From: Variovorax sp. PBL-H6
GTDB taxonomy: Bacteria; Pseudomonadota; Gammaproteobacteria; Burkholderiales; Burkholderiaceae_C
Assembly: GCF_901827155.1 (NCBI RefSeq)
Contig: NZ_LR594659.1
Span: forward strand, 4,278,001 to 4,342,000
Length of the DNA stretch: 64,000 nt
Direction: 5' to 3'
Shown here: in pieces, positions 32,062 through 41,468 of the stretch
Position numbering within the stretch: position 1 is the first letter of the stretch
How the letters are laid out: each line of letters starts with the position of its first letter
Notes under the pieces: generated by a model
The model's input: the letters and a program-made list of their open reading frames with translations, nothing else
Told to the model about the DNA's origin: nothing
Database searches by the model: none
Position numbers and translations under genes: made by a program

Positions 32062-34496
32062 ACCCGCAGATGCGCGCCGAGCCGCGCGCTCAATTGTTCG
32101 AGGATCGCGGCGACTGCCGCTTCGACCTGCTCGTCGGTCAGGGTAGCCGCGCCGCTGTTGAAGCGCAGGCGTACGGCCATGCTCTTTTCGCCTTGCATCA
32201 GTCCCCCGGGACCGACCGGCGCATCACGGCCCACCGTCGGGCGATAGATATCGAACAGCACCGCGTCACGCAACAGCCCCGGATCGACGGCCGTGCGGAT
32301 GGTGCGCATGAGCGCGTCGTGCGTGACGGCCTCTGCCACCACCACGGCAATGTCGCGCTCGACCGCCTGATGCTTGGGCACCTGGCGCGCCACAGGCAAC
32401 GTTCGCGCGACAACGGCATCGAGCTCGAGTTCGAAGAGCACCGGCGGCTGCGGGAAATCCCATTGCTGGCGCCAGCGCGGATGGAGCTCACCGATCACGC
32501 CCACCGGCCGGCCGTCGAGCAGCACGCGCGCGGCACGGCCGGGATGCAGCGCCGGATGCTCCGTAGCCTCGAAGGTCGCTACGCGGGGCGCCAGCAGCGC
32601 CTCGACATCACCCTTGACGTCGAAGAAGTCGGCGCGCTGTGGCTTGCCGTCCCAGCGCTCGGCCTCAGAGTCGCCCCAGGCCAGCCCGGCTACGCGCATC
32701 GGCTGATGCACGCCCTTGACAGTGCTGTCCGTGGTTGCGACCGCGTCGTCGCGCAGGAACACGCGCCCCAGTTCGAACACGCGCACACGCGGCGCGCGAC
32801 GGTCGAGGTTGAACTTCAGGACCTGGAGCAGCGAACCGACCAGCGAGGAGCGCATCACGCTCATCTGGCTGGCGATTGGATTCAACAGTTTGATCGGATT
32901 GGTATTGCCCGCGAGCTCCTTTTCCCAGTGCGCCTCGACGAAGCTGAAGTTGATCGTCTCCTGGTAGCCCAGCGCGGCGAGCCGATGGCGCACGCCGAAG
33001 TTGCTGCGCTGCGACTCAGGGCTCACGCGAGCAGCGATCGGCGCCAGCGGAGGCGCGGTGGGCAGGTTGTTGTAGCCCACGAGCCGCGCAACCTCTTCGA
33101 TCAGGTCTTCCTCGATCAGCAAGTCGAAGCGATGCGGCGGCGGCGTAACGACCAGCGTGCCTTTACCTTCCTCGACCGGGAAGCCCATCCGACGCAAGGC
33201 ATCCCGGCACTGCGCCTGTGTCAGCGGCATGCCGATCACGCGCGCGGCACGCTCGACACGCAGCGTGACAGGTCGGGCTTCGGGCTGCCGCAAGGTCTGG
33301 TCGTCGATCGGGCCGGGCTGGCCGCCACAGATCTCGACGATCAGCTGGGTGATGCGATCGATGATCTGCACGGTGCGGCTCGGATCGACGCCGCGCTCGA
33401 AGCGATGACCTGCGTCGGTCGAGAAGTTGAAGCGGCGCGCCCGGCCCTGGACAGACTCGGGCCACCAGAAGGCCGCCTCGACGTAGATGTTGTGCGTGTC
33501 GTCGGAAACAGCGGTCGCATCGCCGCCCATGATGCCGGCCAGCGACTCGACCTGGCTGCGTTCGTCGGCGATCACGCCTACCTTCTCGTCCAGGCTCACG
33601 GTGTTGCCGTTGAGCAGCTTGAGCTGTTCGCCCGCCCTGCCCCAGCGCACGACCAGGCCACCGTGAATCTTGTCGAGGTCGAAGATGTGGCTGGGCTGGC
33701 CGTACTCGAACATCACATAGTTCGAGATGTCGACCAGCGCCGACACGCTGCGCTGTCCGCAGCGCGCCAGGCGGTCGACCATCCAGGCCGGAGTGGCGAC
33801 CTTGGTATCGACGCCTCGGACGACGCGACCCGAGAAGCGGCCGCACAGGTCGGGGGCCTCGACCTTGACCGGTAGCTTGTCGGGCACCGAGGCGGCTACT
33901 GGCGGGATTGGCGGCGTCTTGAGCGGCGCACCGGTCAGTGCCGCGAGCTCTCGCGCGATGCCGTAGACGGAGAGGCCGTGCGCGAGGTTCGGCGTGAGCT
34001 TGAGGGTGAGCAGGGTGTCGTCGAGATTCAGCAGCTCGCGCACGTCGGCACCGACCGGCGCGTCGGCCGGCAGCTCGAGCAGGCCACCATGGTCATCGCT
34101 GAGCTTGAGCTCTCGCGCCGAGCACAGCATGCCCTCGCTCTCGACACCGCGCAGCTTGCCAAGCTTGATCAGGAAGGGCTTGCCGTCTTCGCCCGGCGGC
34201 AGCTCGGCGCCGACCAGCGCCAGGGGCACCTTGATGCCGGCGCGCGCATTGGGGGCGCCGCACACGATGTTGAGCAGGGTGCCGTGCCCCGCATCGACCT
34301 GGCACACGCGCAGCCGATCGGCATTGGGATGCGTCTCGGCCTCCTTGATCTCGCCGACCACCACCTTGCTGAAAGGAGGGGCGGCTGGCCGGCGCTCCTC
34401 GACCTCGAGACCACCCATGGTGAGCGTCTCGGCCAGTGCGTCGCTGTCGATGGGCGGATTGCAGAACTCGCGCAACCAGGACTCGGGGAATTGCAT
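32058..34496 (-). CDS. pheT: Phenylalanine-tRNA ligase subunit beta
   Basis: The 812-residue beta subunit of the alpha2-beta2 enzyme has all usual modules. An N-terminal OB-fold tRNA-binding domain (VVVGEIKEAETHPNADRLRV) comes first, followed by the B3/B4 editing region, B5, the class II-like core (GYQETINFSFVEAHWEKELA) and a C-terminal ferredoxin-fold anticodon-binding domain (FPQPPVLFELELDAV). Start ATG 34496 lies 22 bases after the pheS stop. It is co-transcribed with pheS and ihfA. Confidence 0.98.
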   Translation of the reverse strand: MQFPESWLREFCNPPIDSDALAETLTMGGLEVEERRPAAPPFSKVVVGEIKEAETHPNADRLRVCQVDAGHGTLLNIVCGAPNARAGIKVPLALVGAELPPGEDGKPFLIKLGKLRGVESEGMLCSARELKLSDDHGGLLELPADAPVGADVRELLNLDDTLLTLKLTPNLAHGLSVYGIARELAALTGAPLKTPPIPPVAASVPDKLPVKVEAPDLCGRFSGRVVRGVDTKVATPAWMVDRLARCGQRSVSALVDISNYVMFEYGQPSHIFDLDKIHGGLVVRWGRAGEQLKLLNGNTVSLDEKVGVIADERSQVESLAGIMGGDATAVSDDTHNIYVEAAFWWPESVQGRARRFNFSTDAGHRFERGVDPSRTVQIIDRITQLIVEICGGQPGPIDDQTLRQPEARPVTLRVERAARVIGMPLTQAQCRDALRRMGFPVEEGKGTLVVTPPPHRFDLLIEEDLIEEVARLVGYNNLPTAPPLAPIAARVSPESQRSNFGVRHRLAALGYQETINFSFVEAHWEKELAGNTNPIKLLNPIASQMSVMRSSLVGSLLQVLKFNLDRRAPRVRVFELGRVFLRDDAVATTDSTVKGVHQPMRVAGLAWGDSEAERWDGKPQRADFFDVKGDVEALLAPRVATFEATEHPALHPGRAARVLLDGRPVGVIGELHPRWRQQWDFPQPPVLFELELDAVVARTLPVARQVPKHQAVERDIAVVVAEAVTHDALMRTIRTAVDPGLLRDAVLFDIYRPTVGRDAPVGPGGLMQGEKSMAVRLRFNSGAATLTDEQVEAAVAAILEQLSARLGAHLRV

Positions 34497-34518
34497 CTCG
34501 CGTTCTCGTTCTGTCTGT

Positions 34519-35595
34519 TTATTGGAATTGGCTCAGGAATCGCAGATCGCCATCGAAGAACAGGCGCAGGTCGTTCACGCCATAGCGCAGCATCGTGAGC
34601 CGGTCCGGGCCCATCCCGAAGGCGAAGCCAATGTAGCGCTCGGGGTCCAGGCCCATGTTGCGCACCACCTGCGGATGCACCTGGCCTGAACCCGAGACCT
34701 CGAGCCACCGCCCGGCCAAGGGACCGGTCTGGAACTGGATGTCGATCTCGGCACTGGGCTCGGTGAAAGGGAAGAAGCTGGGCCGGAAGCGCAGCACCAG
34801 ATCATCGGTCTCGAAGAAGGTACGACAAAAGTCGGTGAAGATGACCTTCAGGTCCTTGAAGCTCACGTTCTCGCCCAACCACAATCCTTCGCACTGGTGA
34901 AACATGGGCGAATGCGTGGCGTCGCTGTCGACGCGGTAGGTCCGGCCAGGAGCAATCACGCGGATCTCAGGCGCCTTGACGGTGCCGGTGGTGTCGGCCG
35001 CCGCGGCCGCGAACTCGGCCTTGTACTTCTTGATGTGCTGGTGTGCGTAGCGCACCTGCATCGGGCTGGTGTGCGGACGCAGGTTGTAGGGAATGCCATC
35101 CTCGCCGTTGATGTCGACGTAGAAGGTGTCCTGCATCGAGCGCGCAGGGTGGTTGGGAGGATTGTTGAGCGAGGTGAAGCTATGCCAGTCGGTCTCGATC
35201 TCGGGGCCGTCGGCGACGTCGAAGCCCATGCTCGAGAAGATGGCTTGGATGCGTTCCATCGTCCGGCTCACCGGATGAAGGCCGCCGCCAGCGCGACGGC
35301 GGCCGGGGAGCGTCACATCGAGCGCTTCAGCACGCAGCTGGACGGCGAGCTCTTCGTCGGCGAGTTGCTGGCGGCGCGCTGCCAGGGCGGCCTCGATGGC
35401 CTGCTTGGCCAGGTTGATCGCGGCGCCGCGCGACTTCTTCTCGTCGACGGACAGCGCGGCCATGCCCTTCATCAGCTCGGTGATGCGGCCGGCCTTGCCG
35501 AGGAACTGCGCCTTGGCATTCTCGAGTTCGGCCGGTGCCTTGGCTTCGGCGAAGGCTGCACGTGCGGTATCGACCAGGGAGTCCAACTCGTTCAT
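34519..35595 (-). CDS. pheS: Phenylalanine-tRNA ligase subunit alpha
   Basis: The 358-residue catalytic subunit has an N-terminal coiled coil (1-90) and the class II motifs: [19 protein letters not shown], the motif 2 area [14 protein letters not shown] and motif 3 [17 protein letters not shown]. The acceptor-site alanine/glycine region FGMGPDRL looks normal. The open frame extends upstream to 35769, but the true start is ATG 35595. A hairpin with a T-run stands 46 bases upstream, suggesting attenuation. Confidence 0.98.
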   Translation of the reverse strand: MNELDSLVDTARAAFAEAKAPAELENAKAQFLGKAGRITELMKGMAALSVDEKKSRGAAINLAKQAIEAALAARRQQLADEELAVQLRAEALDVTLPGRRRAGGGLHPVSRTMERIQAIFSSMGFDVADGPEIETDWHSFTSLNNPPNHPARSMQDTFYVDINGEDGIPYNLRPHTSPMQVRYAHQHIKKYKAEFAAAAADTTGTVKAPEIRVIAPGRTYRVDSDATHSPMFHQCEGLWLGENVSFKDLKVIFTDFCRTFFETDDLVLRFRPSFFPFTEPSAEIDIQFQTGPLAGRWLEVSGSGQVHPQVVRNMGLDPERYIGFAFGMGPDRLTMLRYGVNDLRLFFDGDLRFLSQFQ

Positions 35596-35640
35596 GGAAA
35601 TTCTTGAGCGTGAGAGAGAGAAAGGCCGGTGTCGCGAATA

Positions 35641-35675
35641 AAAAAGGGCTGGAGCCCTTTCAAGCGCCAGCCCTT
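35641..35675 (-). terminator. Terminator or attenuator between rplT and pheS
   Basis: On the minus strand AAGGGCTGG (35675-35667) pairs with CCAGCCCTT (35652-35644) and is followed by a T-run. It lies 46 bases before the pheS start and 51 bases after the rplT stop. A larger GCAGGC/GCCTGC stem precedes it, so competing structures are possible. Confidence 0.7.
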
Positions 35676-35725
35676 GTACCGTGGGCGCAGGCCGCCTCTC
35701 GAGGAGGGGCAGCCTGCTTGCGAGA

Positions 35726-36085
35726 TCAAGCAGCCAGCTTGGCCTTGACCTGCTCCACGATGCCGGCAAAAGCGGCCTTGTCGTGCACGGCGATATCGGC
35801 CAGGACCTTGCGGTCGATCTCGATACCGGCCTTGCGGATGCCGTTGGCGAACTGGCTGTAGGTCAGGCCCAGTTCACGTGAAGCAGCATTGATACGGGCG
35901 ATCCACAGTTGGCGAAACACGCGCTTCTTGGTACGGCGGTCACGGTAGGCGTATTGGCCCGCCTTCATCACCGCCTGCTTGGCGATGCGGAAGACGTTGC
36001 CGCGACGACCGCGGAAACCCTTGGCAAGTGCGAGAACCTTCTTGTGGCGGGCGCGGGCCGTAACACCACGTTTGACGCGAGGCAT
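35726..36085 (-). CDS. rplT: 50S ribosomal protein L20
   Basis: The 119-residue basic protein matches L20 over its full length: [40 protein letters not shown] and [20 protein letters not shown]. It binds 23S rRNA early in large-subunit assembly and in many bacteria represses its own operon. It follows rpmI after a 23-base gap, with a separate pheS unit downstream. Confidence 0.99.
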   Translation of the reverse strand: MPRVKRGVTARARHKKVLALAKGFRGRRGNVFRIAKQAVMKAGQYAYRDRRTKKRVFRQLWIARINAASRELGLTYSQFANGIRKAGIEIDRKVLADIAVHDKAAFAGIVEQVKAKLAA

Positions 36086-36108
36086 GTGTGTACTCCTTGT
36101 TCGTCGTG

Positions 36109-36312
36109 TTAGATGCCGCTGCCGGGCAACATGGCGGCCATCGAAACCATGTTGGTCTCATGCACTGCCGTTGCTCCACGCAAGTGACGCTTGTTCTTGG
36201 TGGTCTTCTTCGTCAGGATGTGACGCTTGAAGGCTTGACCGCGCTTGACGGTACCACCGGGACGAACGCGGAAACGCTTTTTCGCGCTGCTCTTGGTCTT
36301 CATTTTGGGCAT
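36109..36312 (-). CDS. rpmI: 50S ribosomal protein L35
   Basis: The 67-residue L35 begins [20 protein letters not shown] and includes [19 protein letters not shown]. Start is ATG 36312; the longer open frame to 36384 is not coding. Standard infC-rpmI-rplT order. Confidence 0.99.
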   Translation of the reverse strand: MPKMKTKSSAKKRFRVRPGGTVKRGQAFKRHILTKKTTKNKRHLRGATAVHETNMVSMAAMLPGSGI

Positions 36313-36463
36313 GTGAATGCTCCTTTCGTTTGTGCTCGTGAGGCGCCGAGGATGATTCCGCCGGTCTTGTTGGCCCCGAGACACTTCTTCATCCCGCCAC
36401 TGCCTGCGCCCAGAGACGCTGGCAGCGGCGAAATCCCTTCGAACCTTCTACTGCCGCCGCGCC

Positions 36464-37069
36464 TCAGGCCGCAGCGGGTGCCGTCGTCGGCTCGCTGGCC
36501 GCTTTGGCTGGACCGCCGCCGCCCTTCTTGCGGCCCGGCGCGATCATCATGATCATTTGCCGGCCTTCGAGCTTCGGGAACTGCTCGACCACAATGCTGT
36601 CGCCGAGGTCGTCGCGAATGCGCTGGAGCAGCGCCAGGCCGAGTTCCTGGTGCGTGATCTCGCGGCCTCGAAAGCGCAGCGTGATCTTGCATTTGTCGCC
36701 TTCCTCAAGAAAGCGCCGGATGTTGCGCATCTTGATGTTGTAGTCGCCTTCGTCGGTCCCGGGCCGGAACTTGATTTCCTTGACCTCGATGACCTTCTGC
36801 TTCGACTTCGCCTCGGCGGCCTTCTTCTGCTCGTGGTACTTGAACTTGCCGTACTCGATCAGGCGACAGACCGGCGGATTGGCCGCCGCGACTACTTCCA
36901 CCAGATCCACGTCTTGCTCGCCGGCCAGCCGCAAGGCCTCGGCAAGACTCACGACGCCCAATGGCTCGTTCTCGGGCCCGATCAGGCGGACTTCCGGGGC
37001 CATGATCTCCCGGTTCAGGCGGTGTTGGCGTTCCTCGCGGTGGCGGCGGTCGCGAAATGCAGTAGCGAT
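36464..37069 (-). CDS. infC: Translation initiation factor IF-3 (likely ATC start)
   Basis: The product (about 201 residues) has the IF-3 N-domain [20 protein letters not shown], the linker [20 protein letters not shown] and the C-domain [20 protein letters not shown]. An Ala/Gly/Lys-rich tail ([15 protein letters not shown]) is longer than in E. coli. No ATG is available at the N-terminus. ATC at 37069 lies seven bases after AAGGA and gives the usual [20 protein letters not shown] start; TTG at 37084 is the alternative but overlaps the SD. Non-AUG starts in infC let IF-3 repress its own synthesis by rejecting them. Confidence 0.95.
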   Translation of the reverse strand: MATAFRDRRHREERQHRLNREIMAPEVRLIGPENEPLGVVSLAEALRLAGEQDVDLVEVVAAANPPVCRLIEYGKFKYHEQKKAAEAKSKQKVIEVKEIKFRPGTDEGDYNIKMRNIRRFLEEGDKCKITLRFRGREITHQELGLALLQRIRDDLGDSIVVEQFPKLEGRQMIMMIAPGRKKGGGGPAKAASEPTTAPAAA

Positions 37070-37176
37070 GGTCGGATCCTTCAATCAATTTGCTACAAAA
37101 TCTGTAGCGAACACCTTCGAGTCCACGCCCACAAGCAGCCTGATTGATCAAAATCAGCCTTTGAATCCGTTCAAAT

Positions 37177-39084
37177 TCAAAGCTTGTGTTGGATGTCGTG
37201 AGCGATCTTTTGGGAGAACGCTTCCACCGACATGGCACCGAGATCAAGATTGCCCCGGGCGCGCACTGCGACGGCACCTGCTTCCTTTTCCTTGTCGCCC
37301 ACGACGAGGATGTAGGGAAGCTTTTGCAACGAATGCTTCCGTATTTTATACGTAATCTTTTCGTTGTGCAGATCGAGCGAAACTCTAAGCCCTTGATCTA
37401 GCAGCGTTTTCGCAACTTGAGATGCGTAATCGGCCTGCCCTTCACTGATGTTGAGCACCGCCACCTGTACCGGCGCGAGCCAGGCGGGCAGCGCCCCCGA
37501 ATGGTGTTCGATCAGCATGCCGATGAAGCGCTCCAGGCTGCCGACGATGGCCCGATGCAACATCACCGGATGAGCCCTGCCACTCGACTCCGTGACGTAC
37601 TCGGCACCCAGCCGCTCGGCCATGTTGAAGTCCACCTGCATCGTCCCGCATTGCCAGTGCCGGCCGATGGCGTCGCGCAGCGTGTATTCGATCTTGGGGC
37701 CATAGAAGGCACCTTCGCCGGGCGAAATGACGAAGTCCACGCCCGAGCGGCGCAATGCCTCCATGAGCGCACTTTCGGCCTTGTCCCAGAGCTCATCGGA
37801 GCCGATGCGGTTGTCGGGCCGCGTCGCCACCTTGTAGAGGATGTCCTTGAAGCCGAAATCGGCATACACCTTGAGCAGTTGGCCCGTATAGGCCACGCAC
37901 TCCTCCAGGATATGGTCTTCCGTGCAAAAGATGTGGCCGTCGTCCTGCGTGAAGCCCCGCACCCGCATGATCCCGTGCAGGCCGCCCGAGGGCTCGTTGC
38001 GGTGGCACTGCCCGAATTCGCCGTAGCGGATCGGGAGGTCACGGTAGCTGCGCAGATCGCTCTTGAAGATCAGCACATGGCCCGGGCAGTTCATCGGCTT
38101 GAGCGCGTAGTCGCGCTTCTCCGACTCCGTCGTGAACATGTTCTCGCGGTAGTTCTGCCAGTGACCCGTCTTCTCCCACAGGCTTTTGTCGAGGATCTGC
38201 GGTCCCTTGACCTCCTGGTACCCCGTGTCACGGTACACCTTTCGCATGTACTGCTCGACTTGCTGCCAGATCGCCCAGCCCTTGGGGTGCCAGAACACCA
38301 CGCCCGGCGCCACCTCATCGATGTGGAACAGGTCCAGTTCCTTGCCAAGCCGGCGGTGGTCGCGCTTTTCGGCCTCTTCGATGCGACGGATGTAGTCGTC
38401 CAGCTGCTTCTTGTCGGCCCACGCCGTGCCGTAGATGCGCTGCAATTGCTCATTGCGGGCGTCGCCGCGCCAGTAGGCGCCCGCCAGCTTCGTGAGCTTG
38501 AACACCTTGAGGAAACGCGTGTTCGGCACATGCGGGCCGCGGCACATGTCGACGTATTCCTGGTGGTAATACAGGCCCATCGCCTTCTCGTCGGGCATGT
38601 CCTCGACCAGTCGCAGCTTGTAGTCCTCGCCACGGGACTTGAATACCTCGATGACTTCGTCGCGCGACGTCATCTTCTTGACCACGTCGTAGTCCTGGGC
38701 GATCAGTTCGCGCATGCGCGCCTCGATCGCCTCCATGTCATCGGGCGTGAAGGGGCGCTCGTACGAGATGTCGTAGTAGAAGCCCTCCTCGATCACGGGT
38801 CCGATCACCATCTTGGCCGTCGGAAAGAGCTGCTTGACGGCGTGGCCGACCAGATGCGCCGTGGAATGGCGGATGATCTCCAAGCCTTCCTCGTCCTTGG
38901 GCGTGATGATCTGCAGCTTGGCGTCCTGCTCGATCAGGTCGCTTGCATCGACGAGTCGGCCATCCACCTTGCCAGCCACCGTCATCTTCGCCAAGCCGGG
39001 GCCGATGGACCTGGCAATGTCGGCCACGGAAACCGGGCCAGGGAATTCGCGGCGCGAGTTGTCGGGGAGCGTGATCTGGATCAT
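37177..39084 (-). CDS. thrS: Threonine-tRNA ligase
   Basis: The 635-residue class II synthetase has the TGS domain ([20 protein letters not shown]), the SAD editing domain ([16 protein letters not shown] with HxxxH, and [12 protein letters not shown] with the second metal site), the catalytic core with the zinc cysteine in [20 protein letters not shown] and [15 protein letters not shown], and the anticodon-binding domain. It starts at ATG 39084 behind GAGG. Its stop is about 100 bases before infC. A terminator-type hairpin lies in the leader. Confidence 0.98.
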   Translation of the reverse strand: MIQITLPDNSRREFPGPVSVADIARSIGPGLAKMTVAGKVDGRLVDASDLIEQDAKLQIITPKDEEGLEIIRHSTAHLVGHAVKQLFPTAKMVIGPVIEEGFYYDISYERPFTPDDMEAIEARMRELIAQDYDVVKKMTSRDEVIEVFKSRGEDYKLRLVEDMPDEKAMGLYYHQEYVDMCRGPHVPNTRFLKVFKLTKLAGAYWRGDARNEQLQRIYGTAWADKKQLDDYIRRIEEAEKRDHRRLGKELDLFHIDEVAPGVVFWHPKGWAIWQQVEQYMRKVYRDTGYQEVKGPQILDKSLWEKTGHWQNYRENMFTTESEKRDYALKPMNCPGHVLIFKSDLRSYRDLPIRYGEFGQCHRNEPSGGLHGIMRVRGFTQDDGHIFCTEDHILEECVAYTGQLLKVYADFGFKDILYKVATRPDNRIGSDELWDKAESALMEALRRSGVDFVISPGEGAFYGPKIEYTLRDAIGRHWQCGTMQVDFNMAERLGAEYVTESSGRAHPVMLHRAIVGSLERFIGMLIEHHSGALPAWLAPVQVAVLNISEGQADYASQVAKTLLDQGLRVSLDLHNEKITYKIRKHSLQKLPYILVVGDKEKEAGAVAVRARGNLDLGAMSVEAFSQKIAHDIQHKL

Positions 39085-39101
39085 GGAAAAACCTCGGCGA
39101 G

Positions 39102-39133
39102 AAAACAAAAAGCGCGGTCGTCGGACCGCGCTT
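39102..39133 (-). promoter_or_regulatory. Attenuator-like hairpin in the thrS leader
   Basis: AGCGCGGTC (39111-39119) pairs with GACCGCGCT (39124-39132). Read on the minus strand the stem is followed by TTTTGTTTTC and then the thrS SD. Upstream are a hairpin around 39185-39206 and a possible leader peptide MTPRTPPREMSGLFLEGEGW (39235-39173). This is the layout of transcription attenuation. Confidence 0.6.
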
Positions 39134-39433
39134 GGCTATGAGTGAGGGCGCTGGAAACTTCCAGCCTGCGCGGCCTACCAGCCTTCTCCTTCAAGGAAAA
39201 GGCCGCTCATTTCTCGCGGCGGAGTTCGCGGTGTCATAACCAGGATGCCTTTCTCGCCCTTGTTGCTGCTCTGACGGAAGCTTGCGATTCTAGCCGCTGA
39301 GTTCGGGATTGGAGCGCGTGTTGTTAAGCCCTGGCACCTCCAACAGCTCAACGGCCTGGCCGGTACGTTGAACAGGCGGGCGCGCACGTGTCGTGCCCGC
39401 GGTCGACGAAAAGATGTCTGAAGCCGTGCAGAC
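39134..39433. other. thrS leader and promoter region
   Basis: About 300 bases between the aceA terminator and the thrS attenuator, holding a 20-codon minus-strand reading frame with two Thr codons near its start and a TAGAAT -10-like box around 39290. No other gene. Confidence 0.45.
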
Positions 39434-39466
39434 AAAAAAATCCCCGCGGATTACTCGCGCGGGGAT
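39434..39466 (-). terminator. aceA terminator
   Basis: ATCCCCGCG (39440-39448) pairs with CGCGGGGAT (39458-39466); on the minus strand a run of seven T follows. It lies 23 bases past the aceA stop. Confidence 0.92.
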
Positions 39467-39488
39467 CAACCTCAGTGACAGCGGGTTA

Positions 39489-40808
39489 TCAGTGGAATTG
39501 CTCTTCCTCGGTCGAGCCGGTGAGTGCCGTGACGCTCGACTTGCCGCCCTGGATCACGGTGGTCACCTCGTCGAAGTAGCCGGTGCCGACTTCCTGCTGG
39601 TGCGACACGAAGGTGTAGCCGCGATCGCGCGCCGCGAACTCCGGCTCCTGCACCTTCTCGACATAGGCCGACATGCCGCGCTGCACGTAGTCCTGCGCGA
39701 GGTCGAACATGTTGAACCACATGGAATGGATGCCTGCCAGCGTGATGAACTGGTACTTGTAACCCATGGCGCCCAGCTCCTTCTGGAACTTGGCGATGGT
39801 GGCGTCGTCGAGATTCTTCTTCCAGTTGAAGGACGGCGAGCAGTTGTAGGCCAGCATCTTGCCCGGATGCACCTTGTGCACGGCATCCGCGAACTTACGC
39901 GCGAACTCGAGGTCCGGCGTGCCGGTTTCGCACCACACCAGGTCGGCATAGTGGGCGTAGGCGATGGCGCGCGAGATAGCCTGATCGATGCCCTTCTTCG
40001 TCTTGTAGAAGCCTTCCGCTGTGCGCTCGCCAGTGAGGAAGGGCTTGTCGTTCTCGTCGTAATCGCTGGTCAGCAGGTCGGCCGCTTCGGCGTCGGTACG
40101 CGCGATCACCAGCGTCGGCGTGCCGCAGACATCGGCCGCCATGCGCGCGGCGATCAGCTTCTGCACCGCTTCGGTGGTCGGCACCAGCACCTTGCCGCCC
40201 ATGTGGCCGCATTTCTTGACCGAAGCGAGCTGGTCTTCGAAGTGCACGCCGCCGGCGCCCGCCTTGATCATGGCCTTCATCAGCTCGAAGCCGTTGAGCA
40301 CGCCGCCGAAGCCCGCTTCGGCATCGGCCACGATGGGCGCGAAGTAGTCGACGTAGCCCTTGTCACCGGGATTGGTGCCCTTGGACCACTGGATCTCGTC
40401 AGCACGGCGGAAGGTGTTGTTGATGCGCTCGACCACGGTCGGCACCGAGTCCACGGGATACAGCGACTGGTCGGGGTACATGGCGGCATAGCTGTTGTTG
40501 TCGGCCGCGACTTGCCAGCCTGACAAGTAGATCGCCTTGATCCCCGCCTTGACCTGCTGCATTGCCTGGCCACCGGTGAGCGCCCCCAGGCAGTTGACGT
40601 AGGGTTCGTTGTTCACCAAGTCCCACAGCTTCTCGGCGCCGCGGCGCGCGATCGTGTATTCGATCGGAAAGGACCCGCGCAGGCGCACCACGTCGGCGGC
40701 ACTGTAGCCCCGCTTGATGCCCTTCCAGCGCGGGTTGGTCGCCCACTCTTTCTCGAGCGCGGCAATCTGCTGTTCGCGGCTCAGTTGTTCGGTAATGGTT
40801 TGAGGCAT
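39489..40808 (-). CDS. aceA: Isocitrate lyase
   Basis: The 439-residue enzyme splits isocitrate into succinate and glyoxylate, the first step of the glyoxylate bypass needed for growth on acetate and fatty acids. The active-site motif [15 protein letters not shown] with catalytic Cys is present, with [16 protein letters not shown] as the Mg-binding region and [15 protein letters not shown]. Length is typical of the short proteobacterial form. Start ATG 40808 has GGAG eight bases upstream. The AT-rich upstream region carries palindromes, so the gene is probably tightly regulated. It stands alone, not beside malate synthase. Confidence 0.98.
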   Translation of the reverse strand: MPQTITEQLSREQQIAALEKEWATNPRWKGIKRGYSAADVVRLRGSFPIEYTIARRGAEKLWDLVNNEPYVNCLGALTGGQAMQQVKAGIKAIYLSGWQVAADNNSYAAMYPDQSLYPVDSVPTVVERINNTFRRADEIQWSKGTNPGDKGYVDYFAPIVADAEAGFGGVLNGFELMKAMIKAGAGGVHFEDQLASVKKCGHMGGKVLVPTTEAVQKLIAARMAADVCGTPTLVIARTDAEAADLLTSDYDENDKPFLTGERTAEGFYKTKKGIDQAISRAIAYAHYADLVWCETGTPDLEFARKFADAVHKVHPGKMLAYNCSPSFNWKKNLDDATIAKFQKELGAMGYKYQFITLAGIHSMWFNMFDLAQDYVQRGMSAYVEKVQEPEFAARDRGYTFVSHQQEVGTGYFDEVTTVIQGGKSSVTALTGSTEEEQFH

Positions 40809-40877
40809 GGTCACTCCAAGGGTTGATTGAGGATGAGCGCTGAGGCTTGAAGCCAACTTTACGCCATGGCTCCTGTC

Positions 40878-40899
40878 TTATGTCTTATAGAAGACATAA
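40878..40899. promoter_or_regulatory. Perfect palindrome upstream of aceA
   Basis: TTATGTCTT (40878-40886) and AAGACATAA (40891-40899) are exact inverted copies with ATAG between. The half site also overlaps a tandem GTCTTATGTCTTA. At 70-90 bases before the aceA start this fits an operator for a GntR- or FadR-like regulator. Confidence 0.65.
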
Positions 40900-40941
40900 T
40901 TTTTTACCTTTATATTCAAGGACTTAGAGTTGGGTTTTCCC

Positions 40942-41007
40942 AATGCGGAATGTTTTTTCTCATATTGAGAAAATATATTGCGACGCAGCATGTCTCTATT
41001 CCGCATT
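40942..41007. promoter_or_regulatory. Nested inverted repeats in the AT-rich aceA upstream region
   Basis: AATGCGGAAT (40942-40951) is repeated inverted as ATTCCGCATT (40998-41007). Inside lies TTCTCA (40957-40962) with TGAGAA (40966-40971). The whole stretch is strikingly AT-rich and probably holds the aceA promoter and regulator sites. Confidence 0.6.
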
Positions 41008-41025
41008 ACAAAAAGATCTCCTCGG

Positions 41026-41439
41026 TCATGAAAACCGGGCCGCGCGATCGAACCAGTCGCCCGAAGCGATCACGCTCCGCCCCTCAATGCGCGCCGGATG
41101 GATCTCGTAAACAAGGCAAAGGAGCTGGCAGGCACCCGCTTGCACCTGTAGCTCGCGCTTGATGTACTCGCCGCTGTCGTCGGGCCGCACCTCCTCCAGT
41201 TGGTCGAGCTGCGGCTCGAGCGCCGGCGCGATGGCGTAGACCTCGCCGATCAGCACGCCGCTGCCGCCAAGCACCGCGCCGGGATAGCTGCCCAGGTCGT
41301 ACATCGTGCCCTGGATGCGCGCGTCAGCCACGTAGCGCGGAGCGGGGCGGAACCGTCCAATGTCGTTGCGCCCGCCGCGCCGCAAGGTGCCGTAGACAAA
41401 CACATGGCGTGGCTTGCAGGGTGAATGGGGCATCATCAT
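41026..41439 (-). CDS. Gamma-glutamylcyclotransferase-like (AIG2/GGCT) protein
   Basis: The 137-residue protein has the GGCT fold signature HVFVYGTLRRGGRND near the N-terminus, GTMYDLGSYPGAVLGG, and the acidic active-site stretch LEEVRPDDSGEYIKRE with the usual general-base Glu. Family members convert gamma-glutamyl compounds to 5-oxoproline or act on related amides; the substrate is unknown. Three in-frame ATGs (41439, 41436, 41433) are possible starts. It is divergent from the EamA permease. Confidence 0.85.
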   Translation of the reverse strand: MMMPHSPCKPRHVFVYGTLRRGGRNDIGRFRPAPRYVADARIQGTMYDLGSYPGAVLGGSGVLIGEVYAIAPALEPQLDQLEEVRPDDSGEYIKRELQVQAGACQLLCLVYEIHPARIEGRSVIASGDWFDRAARFS

Positions 41440-41468
41440 CGGCTCGTCCTCGCAATACGACCAGTCTA

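Noticed and set aside
32070..33875. 601-codon plus-strand open frame
   Set aside because: Antisense of pheT, with no recognisable domain.
37417..39141. 574-codon plus-strand open frame
   Set aside because: Antisense of thrS; thrS on the other strand has every catalytic motif.
39100..39240. T-box riboswitch upstream of thrS
   Set aside because: No T-box sequence or specifier stem is seen, and the class is essentially restricted to Gram-positive bacteria.
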